From NCBI GenBank assembly GCA_028753945.1, contig JAPNXP010000001.1, positions 10,282,501-10,346,500 on the forward strand: DNA of 64,000 nucleotides. The letters are read 5' to 3'. Shown in pieces: positions 54,524-64,000 of this stretch (position 1 is its first letter; each line of letters begins with the position of its first letter). The notes beneath the pieces are model-generated. The model searched no databases, was not told the DNA's origin, and saw only the letters and a program-made list of their open reading frames with translations. Origin of the DNA: Hexactinellida sp. DTS-2022. Its lineage: Eukaryota; Porifera; Hexactinellida. Both the position numbers and the translations under genes were made by a program.

Positions 54524-57500
54524 TCAGAGCTTCTTCTGACCGAGACGAACATTCCAATTCAATCCATTTATCAAACTTTTGAACCAATCGCTAACGTGTC
54601 CAGTATTGTTCAAACAAGGCACAGGATTAGGGTCAAGTGACAAATGGATTGTTTCATCCAACTTAAACTCCTGTCTGTCTCTTCCGTCGAATGAGACCCA
54701 GGCGCTGTGTCGACTCGACTCAGATAACTTTAATTTTATTTGCACTCCATTAGGCACGACAATAGGTCTAATAAATAGAAATATATATATATACAGTCAA
54801 CATCCGTTAATTCGAACTCTAAAGGGAGAAATATGTCTCGTCGAATTAGCGAATGTTCGAATTAACGAGTATCAGAATTAACGGATGTTCACTTTACTAT
54901 CAGAGGAACGCTACAAATAATTTGCCAATTAAAGTCATAACATAAGTAAATAATATAATGTAGTATAGATACTTACTTATTTAGACAATAGAACAGTATT
55001 CTTAGTAATCTAATGAAATTTTATCAATTTCTCGAAGCTTGACCATTTAATTAGTACCACTACACTGGGAAAATATGGGTTGAGTTAATAGTAATTTAAT
55101 AACTTTTCCAGTAAATAACAGTCTGGTTAAAAATAGTATACAACCCTGAAATTTACATTTAATGTAATGATCTCATATTACATAGAATATAGTAACTGAT
55201 TAAGTAGATAGGCAGGCATGTTTTTTTTAGAAAATATTATACTAGTATTATTAGCTCATTGTAGTTTTAATAAATTAGCATCTGTGTGCGTACATACATT
55301 TACTTTAGTAATTATTAAACGAATTATCTACAAAGTTAATAAAGTGTGACATAATATAGAAAGAGTAATTTAATGCTTTTTGTAACCAACTACATATCAA
55401 ATCAAAGATAGGCGAAATTAAATAAACTCGTGAAATAACTTTTGCAGCCTCTACTCCAGTGGTCGGCTACTTGGTTTGTCGTTGGCCCACTTTACAAGAA
55501 CAAAATGTCATGTGACCCAGATTTAAATTATCATGGGTAGTTGAACATTATATTGTATATCTACTAAACATGTCAGAAGTTTCATGAGGCCCATACAAAA
55601 TAGCCTCGCGGCCCACTGGTTGCCGATCACTGCTCTACTCCAACAAATATTTTAGCTAATTATACGTATTATTAAATATCAATTAGATTCTTGGTACAGA
55701 CAATGCTGATAATATCAATAGTGATAATTCTGCTTGTCCAGGCAGGTCTAAACGAAGGCAGAATAGTCGCTCAGTTATACGATAGCGCCCTGGGACATGA
55801 ATACACAGTTAATACAAATGTAGACTCGTTAGAAAATGAACTAGTTTCCCAACACAAGACAGCAGACCGTTTAATCAATGAAATTCCTAAGGAATTGGAT
55901 TGGAGAAATTACGGAGTGGTCACCACTGTGAAAAATCAAGGAAAGTCAGGTAGCTATTTGATCCCACTGATTGTAGAAATGATTGAGAGCGAGTTAGCAG
56001 TGAGAACAGGGAAGTTGATCGCCCTATCTCTCCAGCAGGTATACGACTGTTGCTCGGAATGCGAGAGACAGGGAAACAGTTCTGTCGCAGCAATCTGGAA
56101 GTACGTGGCAGAGTTCGGACTAGAGAGTGAGCAGGATTACCCACAGGCGGCGGGGACTAATCCTTGCAAGTACAACAGCAGACTCGTTGTGCCGGACACC
56201 CAAGGTGTTAGATTCGAGGTAGTCTCCCGCGGCAACGAAACAAGTCTGGAGGTCGCATGCGCTGAGAGGGGACCTGTATTCGTAATGGTGGATGTAGTAG
56301 AGAGCTTTATTCTCTATACGAGTGGGATATTCTATGCTAGGCATTGTGATCCGAACAGGTTAAACCACGGAATGCTGTTGGTGGGATACGGCAGCGAGGG
56401 GATGGAGGAATACTGGTTAGTGAAGAACAGCTGGGGGGAGGGGTGGGGAGACAGAGGGTATGCTAGAATGAGCAGAAACAGGAAGGACAACTGCGGCATT
56501 GCGAATTTCGCATTCACAGTAGTATTTCCTAAATCTCACCGAGGTTAGCACTACAGTTACACCGAACTGACAAATGCTACTGTAGGATTATTAATTAATA
56601 GAGAGATATTACATAGCATACCAAACATTTAGTATTCTATTGTATCGTTGAATTGTAAATTGACGGAGTGTGTTAGTATATCTTATATACTACGTAATAT
56701 CAAGGAATTATCCAGGAGCGCGAGACGCTCCTTTGGAGCATGATTTTTGGAAAATTTAAATTTAGGAGCGAGAAAATTTAGAATCCTCTCCTATACCGTA
56801 GCATTAATTTGTGATTTAGTCGTATGAAAATTGGATAGACCAGGATTAGGAGCGTATTTACAAATGGCTCTATAATACACTGTTACGTAGTATATTACCT
56901 GAATGAGAGAGAGTGAGGACAGATGGGTGTAATGATAAACGCTTCGGTGCTGGGATGCAGCATGGAGGCTCCGGCCGCCAGCGAGTAGGCGGTGCTGCCT
57001 GTAGGGGTGGCTACGATAATCCCGTCAGCTTGAGCCGTGGTTATCTTGAAGTCGTTGAGGTATATCTCTATCTGAGTCAGGTAGGGGGACACCCCGCGGT
57101 CTACAGTTACTTCGTTTATGCAGGAAAAGTCTTTGGTTTTTGGTATTCCAAATTCTTCAATGATGTTAACATCTCCTGGAGAGAGAATATGAATTGAAAC
57201 ATGTAAGACTCGAATAAAAGCAAATTATTAAATTGTTTACCGGACTCTGAAAATATTGCGCGAGTCCTCCTTCTATGCAGTTTAGGGCTTGCATGTCCGG
57301 GTGAACTGCCGTCTGTGGGCAGGGACTTGAAAGAATCTTCAGAGAATATTTGTTCGTCAATAGAACAAGACTTTTGCTCCGGGATAATCTTAGCAGAGAT
57401 CCTACTCCTCAGAGTGACGCTCATATGCTTGTTGGTTACACGGTCTATGTCGTCCTTGAAGTTCTCTGCGTCAAAGTGTGTGAGGAACCCGAGGCTGCCC

Positions 57501-60500
57501 ATCCCGAAGCACATAATGGGGGGGATACTCAAATTCTTGAAGAGAGAGGTTGCGTACAAGAAGGTTCCATCTCCTCCTATGCAAATCACGAAATCCACAA
57601 TGCTAGGATTCTGTAGCGTTGATATCAGAGGTAGCAAGCTGAAAGATTGCAGTTTGGGATCAGACTTGGCTTCGCTTTCCAGATATAACGTAAAACCTAA
57701 GGAGAAGTGGTATAATTATCTGGCCGTCTGCAATCTGAACAGAATATTAACATAGTGTACGCAAAAGATTATCAACTACGCGTGTAGGAATGTAACTTAA
57801 TTAAGAAATTAGTACCAGCTAAAGATATTTGATTAATTACGTAGAAAACTTGTGTCTGGTCATTTGATACTTAATTCGAATATGTCCAGTAATCAATCTT
57901 GATTTCTAGCATTAAATTTTTCATTTAATCAACAACAAATGAATGAACCATATAACCAATACAAAATATTTGAAATGACGATAAAAGTGCAAAGCCGAGG
58001 AATTAAATTAAATTGAACACTATTACAGTTGGTCCCAGTTGCCTGTGAATTCTCGGTACTTGCGTTCCCTGTCGAAATCTGTTATATTTGTGACGTAAGT
58101 CTCTGTTCGCACTAACAACTGCTGAGTCTCAGAACGCATTCGATGGAGCTCGTCTTTAATCTTGTCAAGAGATAATCTGTTCTGAACATTAACCTCCTCG
58201 CTCTCCACCTTTGTTCGGTGTAACTTGTGAGCTAGAATATATATATGTGGGATTTGCTTGTTACCTTCCTTGACTTTCTCTCTGTGGGATTGGAATAGCT
58301 CAGAGGATTTTATTGTGTCACTGTTAAAGAACTGACTGCTGGAAGAAGACATTTGAGTAAAGAGTTGGCTGAGTCTGTGTTTTATCATAGTTTGAAATTT
58401 GTTCAATTTATATACACAAATTAATGAAACTTGATATACCGAGTAAGGATCAGTAAGGAGTAAATTATGTTCTAATCAAAAAGAGGTTGCAAAAGTAGAT
58501 TATATAATGAAAGTTCCGAGACAAGAGTGCATAAAATTGTTCATTTATTGGAATTTTTAATGGTGATTCGTAAATAAACAAAAATTAGACGCTTAAAAAT
58601 GATAATTCATGAAATTTTTAAATAAGTTGAAATGAAAGTACAACTGAAGAAATGAACGGTAAATCAATTTAAAGTTTTTTGAAAAATAATGATTCAAAAC
58701 ATTACAAAGAATAGAGAAGTACATAATTACGATATATATTATAAAAATTATTAAAGCTCCAAATCCCAATTTCCTGTGAATTCCCTGAACTTCAGAATTT
58801 GCCTAGTTTGATCATTAATACAATCAAGTTTAGTTTTAATACTTTGAATGGGTTTAATTAATTCTCCGAATTTGGATTTGTTGACCGAATCTCTTTTTGG
58901 ATGTAAACTTAAATTGATTTCTTTGCCAATTATACAGGTGGAATCTAGAGGGACACATCTGACTGGTAGGGATTGGTATTCTTGTAATGTGAAACCTAGT
59001 TGAGGCTCATTTGGCTCAATGTAGGAAATAAATCCAGATCTTGACATTGCTTCAGTTTATAAATGTAAACTTGCATTAATTAGGTACTATCGACTATTTA
59101 TATGATTGCAAAAGCTAGAAGTCAGGTGGGAACCTTCTGATTTAAGCTGAATTATTACCGAGAATGAATATTATATAATCTCAGACCGGAAACATAAGAC
59201 AACTCATAAGGCTAGTAATTAGATACTAGCTCATAAACTAATATTTAATTACTGAATATTGCATTGATTATAATTATGCCGTAAACTGTATAGTCAGAGT
59301 ACTTATGGTATAACCTTATATGCTAATTAGAAGGGATTGAGTATATTTGAAATAGTAAGCTTACAGGAATATTAGAAATAATGATGATAAGACGAATTTA
59401 CACATTTTATTACCTATTAAATTTTTATCGATTGAAAAAAAATCGATTTACGTATATGAGAATCGAAAGTTATTGTTGGTATAGTAATATTTTTCCGTCA
59501 TATACATCTAATTATCTTATCTTATAAAATATTTACTTAATTCTGCAGTGAACTATGTTTAATACACTCCCGTTATATCCCGTTATATCGCTTATAGCGA
59601 AATGCAATATTTCCCCCAGAGAAGTAAATGCATTTATTTTCGTCCGCTTATAACGAATACACGGTTATATCGAAGGAATATATAGGTCCCTTTGACTTCG
59701 TATAACGGGAGTTGACTGTAGGTACTAGGTAGTATACTTGAGCTCGAGCAAAAATTAAAAAATTGGTAAATAACCTCATATCTCTGTTAATTAATTCACA
59801 CAGACACGAGCTAAAAAATAAACCACTAACCATGTTATTCTAATAAACACATTCACAATTAAATAAAATCTATACTGTTATTATAAATTGTATAATAATA
59901 ATATTTATATACGGAATAAGTAGAGATAAAGAATAACATGCAAGCCATAAGTAGGATCAATAAGTAGGATCAATAAGTAGGATCAATACTTACAGCATAC
60001 TCATTCAAAGTCGCCTGATGTTACACTATTGTAATGTTACGACCCAATCCAATAGTGAAAATTGCTAGGATTTCTCGATGAATAGAGCATAAAAAAGTTT
60101 TTGGAAACAAGTGACATGGAATTCACTATTTGAATAAATAAACCACACCAGTTGCACTTATACATATTTATATACCAATCAACTGACCATATTATACCAG
60201 ATTATACTAAATATACTAAATGTGATAACAATAGTCTCACCTTTGGTGTTGATAAGAAATGAAGCGACTTCTTTAAACTTCTCGGTGATCTTAATGTCTC
60301 CAGGCTTCGTGACAATAAGCACATGCTCTGGCTTGCTCTCCCAGGCGAGATGAAATGCACTGTCCGTGTCCTCTATTTCGCCATACTTCGCCTTAGTAGG
60401 ATACAGCTCCATTGGGATAGCCTTCGGGCCGAATTGCTTAACATAAAGTGTGTCAGACCTTTTGTTCCACGCCTGCGTCAGCTGTCTACGTAGAATGGTC

Positions 60501-60592
60501 GGTTTCATTTTACGAACATCGACCTGCTCCGGTTGTATATCTGCACCAGTATTCTTATCTGGAGTATCTCCCACCTTTGAATCCGAAGCCAT
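54524..60592 (-). CDS. NADK: NAD kinase (four exons)
   Basis: Exons 60592-60241, 57696-57241, 57175-56899 and 54767-54524 join in phase to 442 residues. Junctions: G|GTGAGA, G|GTAAAC, AG|GTAATA and acceptors TTAG, CCAG, TTAG. NAD kinase uses ATP to make NADP. Visible: [18 protein letters not shown] (start of the kinase fold), [13 protein letters not shown] with the GGDGT motif at about 158-162, [74 protein letters not shown] and [17 protein letters not shown], all colinear with human NADK. An in-frame ATG at 60709 would add 39 residues. Introns 1 and 3 contain three other genes. Confidence 0.95.
54794..54893. mobile_element. Pogo-type MITE, about 100 bp
   Basis: Left CAGTCAACATCCGTTAATTC and right AATTAACGGATGTTCACT, TA before the left end. 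Lies in NADK intron 3, 26 bp upstream of exon 4. Confidence 0.75.
55457..55632. mobile_element. hAT-type MITE, 176 bp
   Basis: Ends CAGTGGTCGGCTAC and the inverse TTGCCGATCACTG; perfect 8-bp duplication CTCTACTC (55449-55456 and 55633-55640). In NADK intron 3, about 70 bp upstream of the papain-like gene. Confidence 0.85.
55703..56548 (+). CDS. Papain-family (C1A) protein lacking the catalytic Cys; probable pseudoprotease
   Basis: Intronless, 281 residues from ATG 55703, wholly inside NADK intron 3 on the other strand. Signal peptide [15 protein letters not shown], a propeptide of only about 40 residues (no room for the full ERFNIN inhibitor helix), then a complete mature C1A fold: [77 protein letters not shown]. 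The oxyanion Gln (79), catalytic His and Asn are kept, but the active-site word QGxCGSCW reads QGKSGSYL: the catalytic Cys is Tyr85, its disulfide partner Cys is Ser82 and Trp is Leu86. The frame is uninterrupted, so it appears maintained as a noncatalytic secreted protein. Inactive C1A relatives include silicateins and TINAG, but it is not clearly either. Confidence 0.88.
   Translation: MLIISIVIILLVQAGLNEGRIVAQLYDSALGHEYTVNTNVDSLENELVSQHKTADRLINEIPKELDWRNYGVVTTVKNQGKSGSYLIPLIVEMIESELAVRTGKLIALSLQQVYDCCSECERQGNSSVAAIWKYVAEFGLESEQDYPQAAGTNPCKYNSRLVVPDTQGVRFEVVSRGNETSLEVACAERGPVFVMVDVVESFILYTSGIFYARHCDPNRLNHGMLLVGYGSEGMEEYWLVKNSWGEGWGDRGYARMSRNRKDNCGIANFAFTVVFPKSHRG
56700..56882. repeat. Dispersed repeat 'GGAGCGCGAGACGCTCC', copy 1
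   Basis: Runs CAAGGAATTATCCAGGAGC ... GGATTAGGAGCGTATTTAC ... ATACACTG and aligns along its whole length with 62061-62246. The flanks TACGTAATAT and TACGTAGTAT are a near-perfect 10-bp duplication. Confidence 0.75.
58023..58388 (-). CDS. REFTGNWD protein 1, nested in NADK intron 1
   Basis: ATG 58388 to a stop at 58023, 121 codons; the next ATG at 58352 (MSSSSSQFF) is an alternative. Ser-rich start, Lys/Glu/Gln helix in the second half ([20 protein letters not shown]), and the end [16 protein letters not shown] 33-base stretch at about 58233-58265 starts GTAACA, ends TTCTAG and is in frame, so it may be read or removed as a minimal intron. The same C-terminal motif closes the gene 360 bp upstream, and the last 60 bases are similar at DNA level. 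Both lie on the NADK strand. Family and function not recognised. Confidence 0.6.
   Translation of the reverse strand: MIKHRLSQLFTQMSSSSSQFFNSDTIKSSELFQSHREKVKEGNKQIPHIYILAHKLHRTKVESEEVNVQNRLSLDKIKDELHRMRSETQQLLVRTETYVTNITDFDRERKYREFTGNWDQL
58751..59047 (-). CDS. REFTGNWD protein 2, nested in NADK intron 1
   Basis: ATG 59047, 98 residues, no signal peptide. N-terminal half is unlike protein 1 ([19 protein letters not shown] ...), with three Cys-spaced short strands. The second half is a short helix ([19 protein letters not shown]) and then [17 protein letters not shown]. The shared motif and adjacency indicate a duplicated pair with one conserved C-terminal module. Inferred role: the motif is a docking or capping element; nothing in the sequence names a partner. 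Confidence 0.6.
   Translation of the reverse strand: MSRSGFISYIEPNEPQLGFTLQEYQSLPVRCVPLDSTCIIGKEINLSLHPKRDSVNKSKFGELIKPIQSIKTKLDCINDQTRQILKFREFTGNWDLEL
59565..59718. mobile_element. Pogo-type MITE, 154 bp, in NADK intron 1
   Basis: Left CACTCCCGTTATATC and right TATAACGGGAGTTGACTG are inverted copies, TA on both sides; same family as 4260 and 43295. Confidence 0.78.
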
Positions 60593-60709
60593 TCTAACTG
60601 TGGAAAGTCCAAGCTGTTTGTGAATTGGAATTAGAGAGTTTGTAATTACTAGGGAAGCGGAAACTCGAGTTTGATTAGTTAGGAAGATCCGTTCGAAACA
60701 AATGCTCAT

Positions 60710-61572
60710 TTACGTACACAGTACACTAGTTCACGTGGTGTGCAAGAGTAATCAGGATGTTATATAACATTACTACGCATGGGTAGTTCTATTAAGCTGT
60801 ACATTAAATTAGCAATAGTGCTAATGATTAGGCTAGAGCATTACTTGAGTATTTTTTGAGAAGAGGCAAAACGAATTACAGCCATTGTACATAAGTGTAA
60901 TTTTAGCAAACTGAAAATATACTACGTAGCACCTTTTTTTAAGTCACAAACAGAATTCTGTTTCAATCCGTCTTAACTCATACAGTCCGCTATTTTGAGT
61001 GAAATAGTATACAATTAAGGTCATACAGTACATCCGGAAATAACTTATGGATTTCTTCCTACTTTTAGAATACTAACTATTACAATTTGTTAATATTTAT
61101 CGAGAATACGAACGTAAGCTTATACAACAACAAATAAAAGCACATGCGTTATACCGACTAATACTTATTAATAATATTGCTCATCAGGTGAATATAAATC
61201 TCTGTGAATATATGTGAGTGGTGACTCAAATTAAACATTTATACTCAGGATGTTCCAAGTAATTAAATAGTATCACGTTGGGAGTATTAAAGCAATACTG
61301 AAACAAGTATCAATCAATTCAACCCACAAAGTGGAGTTAAGAAAAATTTACCAATACGTAATATTGATTAGATTAAATTACTTCTTCGTATTATCCGACA
61401 GAGCAATTTCCTGTGAAAAATATAGAAAGTCATAGTCACGCTACAAGAGCTTAAGCAGAGAATCAGTATACTCATTGTGTAGCAAATAATACAAACTCAA
61501 TGGGTACCTGAATAAACAGAACCATAAATGGCAGTGATATATTCAAAAGTATACTATCCTTCTTACAATCTG
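60710..61572. other. Gap between DDX23 and NADK, nothing recognised
   Basis: AT-rich, no coding frame. It should contain the NADK promoter and the 3' untranslated part of DDX23. Confidence 0.4.
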
Positions 61573-61973
61573 TTAAGAGAAAATAGTCTCCTCATGTCTC
61601 TTCTTGGTCATAACGGTCCCTGGCTTGTGCTGCGCCTCTGGATGGTTCATAAGCTCTGGGGGACAAGTACTGACAGGACTGGTTATCAGCAACTGTTTCA
61701 GATCGTAGTATACACCCGAGTCGTCTTTCGTGAGGAAACTGACTGCTATTCCGTCCTTCCCCGACCGTGCCGTCCGTCCTATCCTGTGTGTGTAGTCCCC
61801 GATGTTCTTAGCCATGTCGTAGTTTATAACCATGGACACGTCTCGGATGTCTATGCCTCTCCCAGCGACGTCTGTGGCCACCAGGATGTCCTTGGAGCCG
61901 GACTTGAGACTGGCCAGTGCGTAGTCCCGCTGCTCCTGGTTCCTGCCTCCGTGCAGAACAGTCGCCCGGTAGT
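61573..61973 (-). CDS. DDX23: DDX23 (PRP28) RNA helicase, last exon only
   Basis: The exon starts at 61973 after TTCCCTAAG and ends at a TAA at 61573; 133 codons. It carries the end of the helicase C domain: [20 protein letters not shown], motif [16 protein letters not shown], motif [13 protein letters not shown], then the DDX23-specific tail [35 protein letters not shown], nearly identical in order to human. DDX23 is the U5 snRNP helicase that swaps U1 for U6 at the 5' splice site. No earlier exon could be seen in the remaining 2 kb, so the intron reaches beyond the window. Confidence 0.93.
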
Positions 61974-62060
61974 CTTAGGGAATAGAAGAGTATTTGTAAA
62001 GCCATGGCTACAGGACACAGTAACACCTGTCTATAAGGCTCAGTTAGAATAGGTCTCCAT

Positions 62061-62246
62061 CAAGGAATTATCCAGGAGCTGGAGACGCTCCTTTTGGAGC
62101 ATGATTTTTGTAAAATTTGAATTTATGAGCGCGAAAATTTGGAATCTTCTCCTCTAGCTACCATAACATAAATTTGTGATTTAGGCGCATAATATTGGAT
62201 CAGACCAGGATTAGGAGCGTATTTACAAATGGATGTACTATACACT
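62061..62246. repeat. Dispersed repeat 'GGAGCGCGAGACGCTCC', copy 2
   Basis: Aligns with 56700-56882. Flanks GGTCTCCAT and GGTCTCACAT are a slightly diverged duplication. Located in the DDX23 intron. Confidence 0.72.
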
Positions 62247-63215
62247 GGTCTCACATGACTTCCTATATTATAATCTACCGGTGTATATGTGTATAGCGGT
62301 CAATGCCGGTCATATGTACATTTCGGCCACAGTCCCTTGGGTGGACGTTAGTAACATGTCCTACTATACTATACATATACTAGTACGTATAAGTAATGTA
62401 TAATTATACTAATTACAACAAATACTGAGGGAAGAACCATAATATATCAAATTACTCCATACTGTAACTGATGATTATTTGGTATAACTAAAGCAAAAAA
62501 CTTTCCTAGAAAATCTATATTTAGCGATGTAATCAGTGTATTGTATCGTGTGATATAATTAGAAATGTATAATTAGTGATTAGAGTCATTAGACGAATCT
62601 TTGGTAACATTTTCAAAATGATAAGCAAGGGTTCATTAACTTATGTTAAGATTAATTCACTCGTGAACATATGATTAATTGTACAGTAAGTTTAATGACT
62701 AATAAATTAAGTCAATAAGTTATATTTGGAAAGTGATTTAATTATACCAGTAGGTACAGGTATTTCAGCTTATGACCGTGGCTCAAATTAGGCTGAATTT
62801 TCCATATTCGTACAAGTATAATTGATAGATATCTACACTTTATTAAATTCGTGTAGTAGAGTGTAGTTATTGATTTGCCGCGATGTAGAAACGAGATATA
62901 CTATTCTGGGTCACGAGGAAAAAGCTGAAAATCTCTGATGTTTGCTATAAAAACTCAATTTGTGTTTAGGCCACATAAAATAAATTACTTGTTTATCATC
63001 CATATTTTTCGAGAAAATTGGGACGGCGGACGGGATTTTATTTTTATTTTTTATTTCTATTAATATGCAAATAACATCATCCTATGCCAAAAAATAAATA
63101 TAAATATTTAATTAAATTAGAAAATAACATGACAATGCCAAATAATTAAAGTAATGCTCTAAAATATAGAACTTATTAAAAATTCATACATAGGTACTTT
63201 ACACAAGTTATTGCT
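62247..63215. other. DDX23 intron, nothing recognised
   Basis: AT-rich. A partial copy of the inverted-arm family (CATAAAATAAATTACTTGTT) lies at 62974-63060. Confidence 0.4.
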
Positions 63216-63216
63216 T

Positions 63217-63986
63217 ATATTTTGTACGATTAGGTTCATAAGATAATAATAAAATAGATCCGGACGGGTAGTTAAAATTGGGGCGGAAGGGGATGATAAA
63301 CAAGTTATTTATTTTATACGGCCTTATGCATTTGTTGTCCATAATGAATTTGAAAGATCATAACTCCGCTTATCTACTCAAAAACTGCACAAAATCTTAC
63401 AACTTAGAAGAAAATATTTTATCAGTCCCGAAGTAATCTTATATAGTATATCCAAACTATTCGTTTCGGGAGCTAAATTTTGGGGTTATGACGTAATAAG
63501 ATAGATATTTTAGAAATAACTCCTCCAATAGCGGTAGGATTGAATCCGATTGATTCCAGATTTCATAGAATATGTTAACTCAAAACTGGGGATCACGGAC
63601 GGCAGTAGAGGTCCACAAGATCTCAAAATTTGTATTACGGTCAATGGGAGGGGGTCCACATAATGTTAGGTATTTGCTATGGGGGTCCACGGTTGAAAAA
63701 GGTTGGGAATCAATGGGTAAACTCATAGTGCTTATACTACGTCACAGATCAACAAATTAATTTATTCATATAGATGGTTATTTGGGGAGAGTAAGGCCGC
63801 GTAGCAGCCATTAACTAAAATAAGGCGCGTTTGATAATAACTTAGAAATCTCTAATAAATTCAACAAATTTATACATAAGGCCATATAAAATAAATAACT
63901 TGTTTATCATCCCCGTCCGTCCCAATTTTACCCCCCGTCCGGATATATTTTATTGTTATCTTATGAACATAATCGTACAAATATTA
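63217..63986. mobile_element. Element with 110-bp inverted arms
   Basis: The stretch 63218-63330 (TTGTACGATTAGGTTCATAA ... ATACGGCCTTATGC) occurs inverted at 63876-63986 with about 90 per cent identity by eye. The 540 bp between holds a hAT-like 3' end near 63640-63715 (AAAGGTTGGGAATCAATGGG) and a piece of the hairpin-ended repeat at 63785-63825. No transposase. Confidence 0.65.
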
Positions 63987-64000
63987 GATATCAACTTGTG

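Noticed and set aside
55703-56548. Silicatein
   Set aside because: Silicateins have Ser at the active site followed by Tyr-Ala-Phe; here the aligned residue is Tyr followed by Leu-Ile-Pro, and the flanking signature differs.
61528-62052. Plus-strand 174-codon frame
   Set aside because: Antisense shadow of the last DDX23 exon.
1-64000. Retrovirus-like, LTR or Polinton elements
   Set aside because: No paired long terminal repeats, reverse transcriptase, integrase or capsid motifs were seen in the open frames.

Overview
The window is nuclear DNA from an invertebrate animal. It is AT-rich, with spliced genes (clear GT..AG introns in consistent phase) and several hundred bases to kilobases of repeat-filled DNA between and inside genes. 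The gene set is animal in character: a glypican, an ETS transcription factor, a RALBP1-type RhoGAP, a TRIM-NHL protein and a secreted discoidin-like protein, alongside general eukaryotic genes (FRG1, SPOUT1, NUDCD3, NAD kinase, DDX23). I cannot place it in a phylum from sequence reading alone.

Layout. 0-0.3 kb: 5' end of a coiled-coil gene on the minus strand that runs off the window. 0.3-16.9 kb: almost pure repeat, with hAT-type and pogo-type MITEs, a stacked insertion at 4.3-8.7 kb built around a decayed P element (THAP transposase, 78-bp inverted ends), and a simple-sequence array at 12 kb. 16.9-17.8 kb: secreted protein with a BTBD9-like discoidin domain. 18-21.3 kb: repeats. 21.5-23.4 kb: intronless TRIM-NHL gene with two breaks. 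23.8-28.4 kb: repeats plus a small zinc-finger gene. 28.5-30.7 kb: a foldback Mutator-like element with a 1.1-kb tandem array. 30.9-36.6 kb: three minus-strand genes (FRG1, an unrecognised helical protein, RALBP1). 37.8-38.4 kb: a second zinc-finger gene, related to the one at 27.2 kb. 40.6-48.1 kb: SPOUT1 and an eight-exon glypican. 50.3-52.1 kb: ETS factor. 52.7-53.7 kb: NUDCD3. 54.5-60.6 kb: four-exon NAD kinase whose introns hold a plus-strand inactive papain-like gene and two minus-strand small genes sharing the C-terminal motif REFTGNWD. 61.6-62 kb: last exon of DDX23, minus strand. 62-64 kb: repeats.

The most unusual items are the intact papain-family gene with tyrosine at the catalytic cysteine position, the REFTGNWD gene pair nested in the NADK intron, the roughly 30-residue lysine-rich insert inside an ETS DNA-binding domain, and an unusually rich set of cut-and-paste DNA elements whose 8-bp or TA target duplications can be read directly. 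I saw no retrovirus-like or LTR element, no LINE reverse transcriptase, no rRNA and no CRISPR array. tRNA genes were not searched rigorously.
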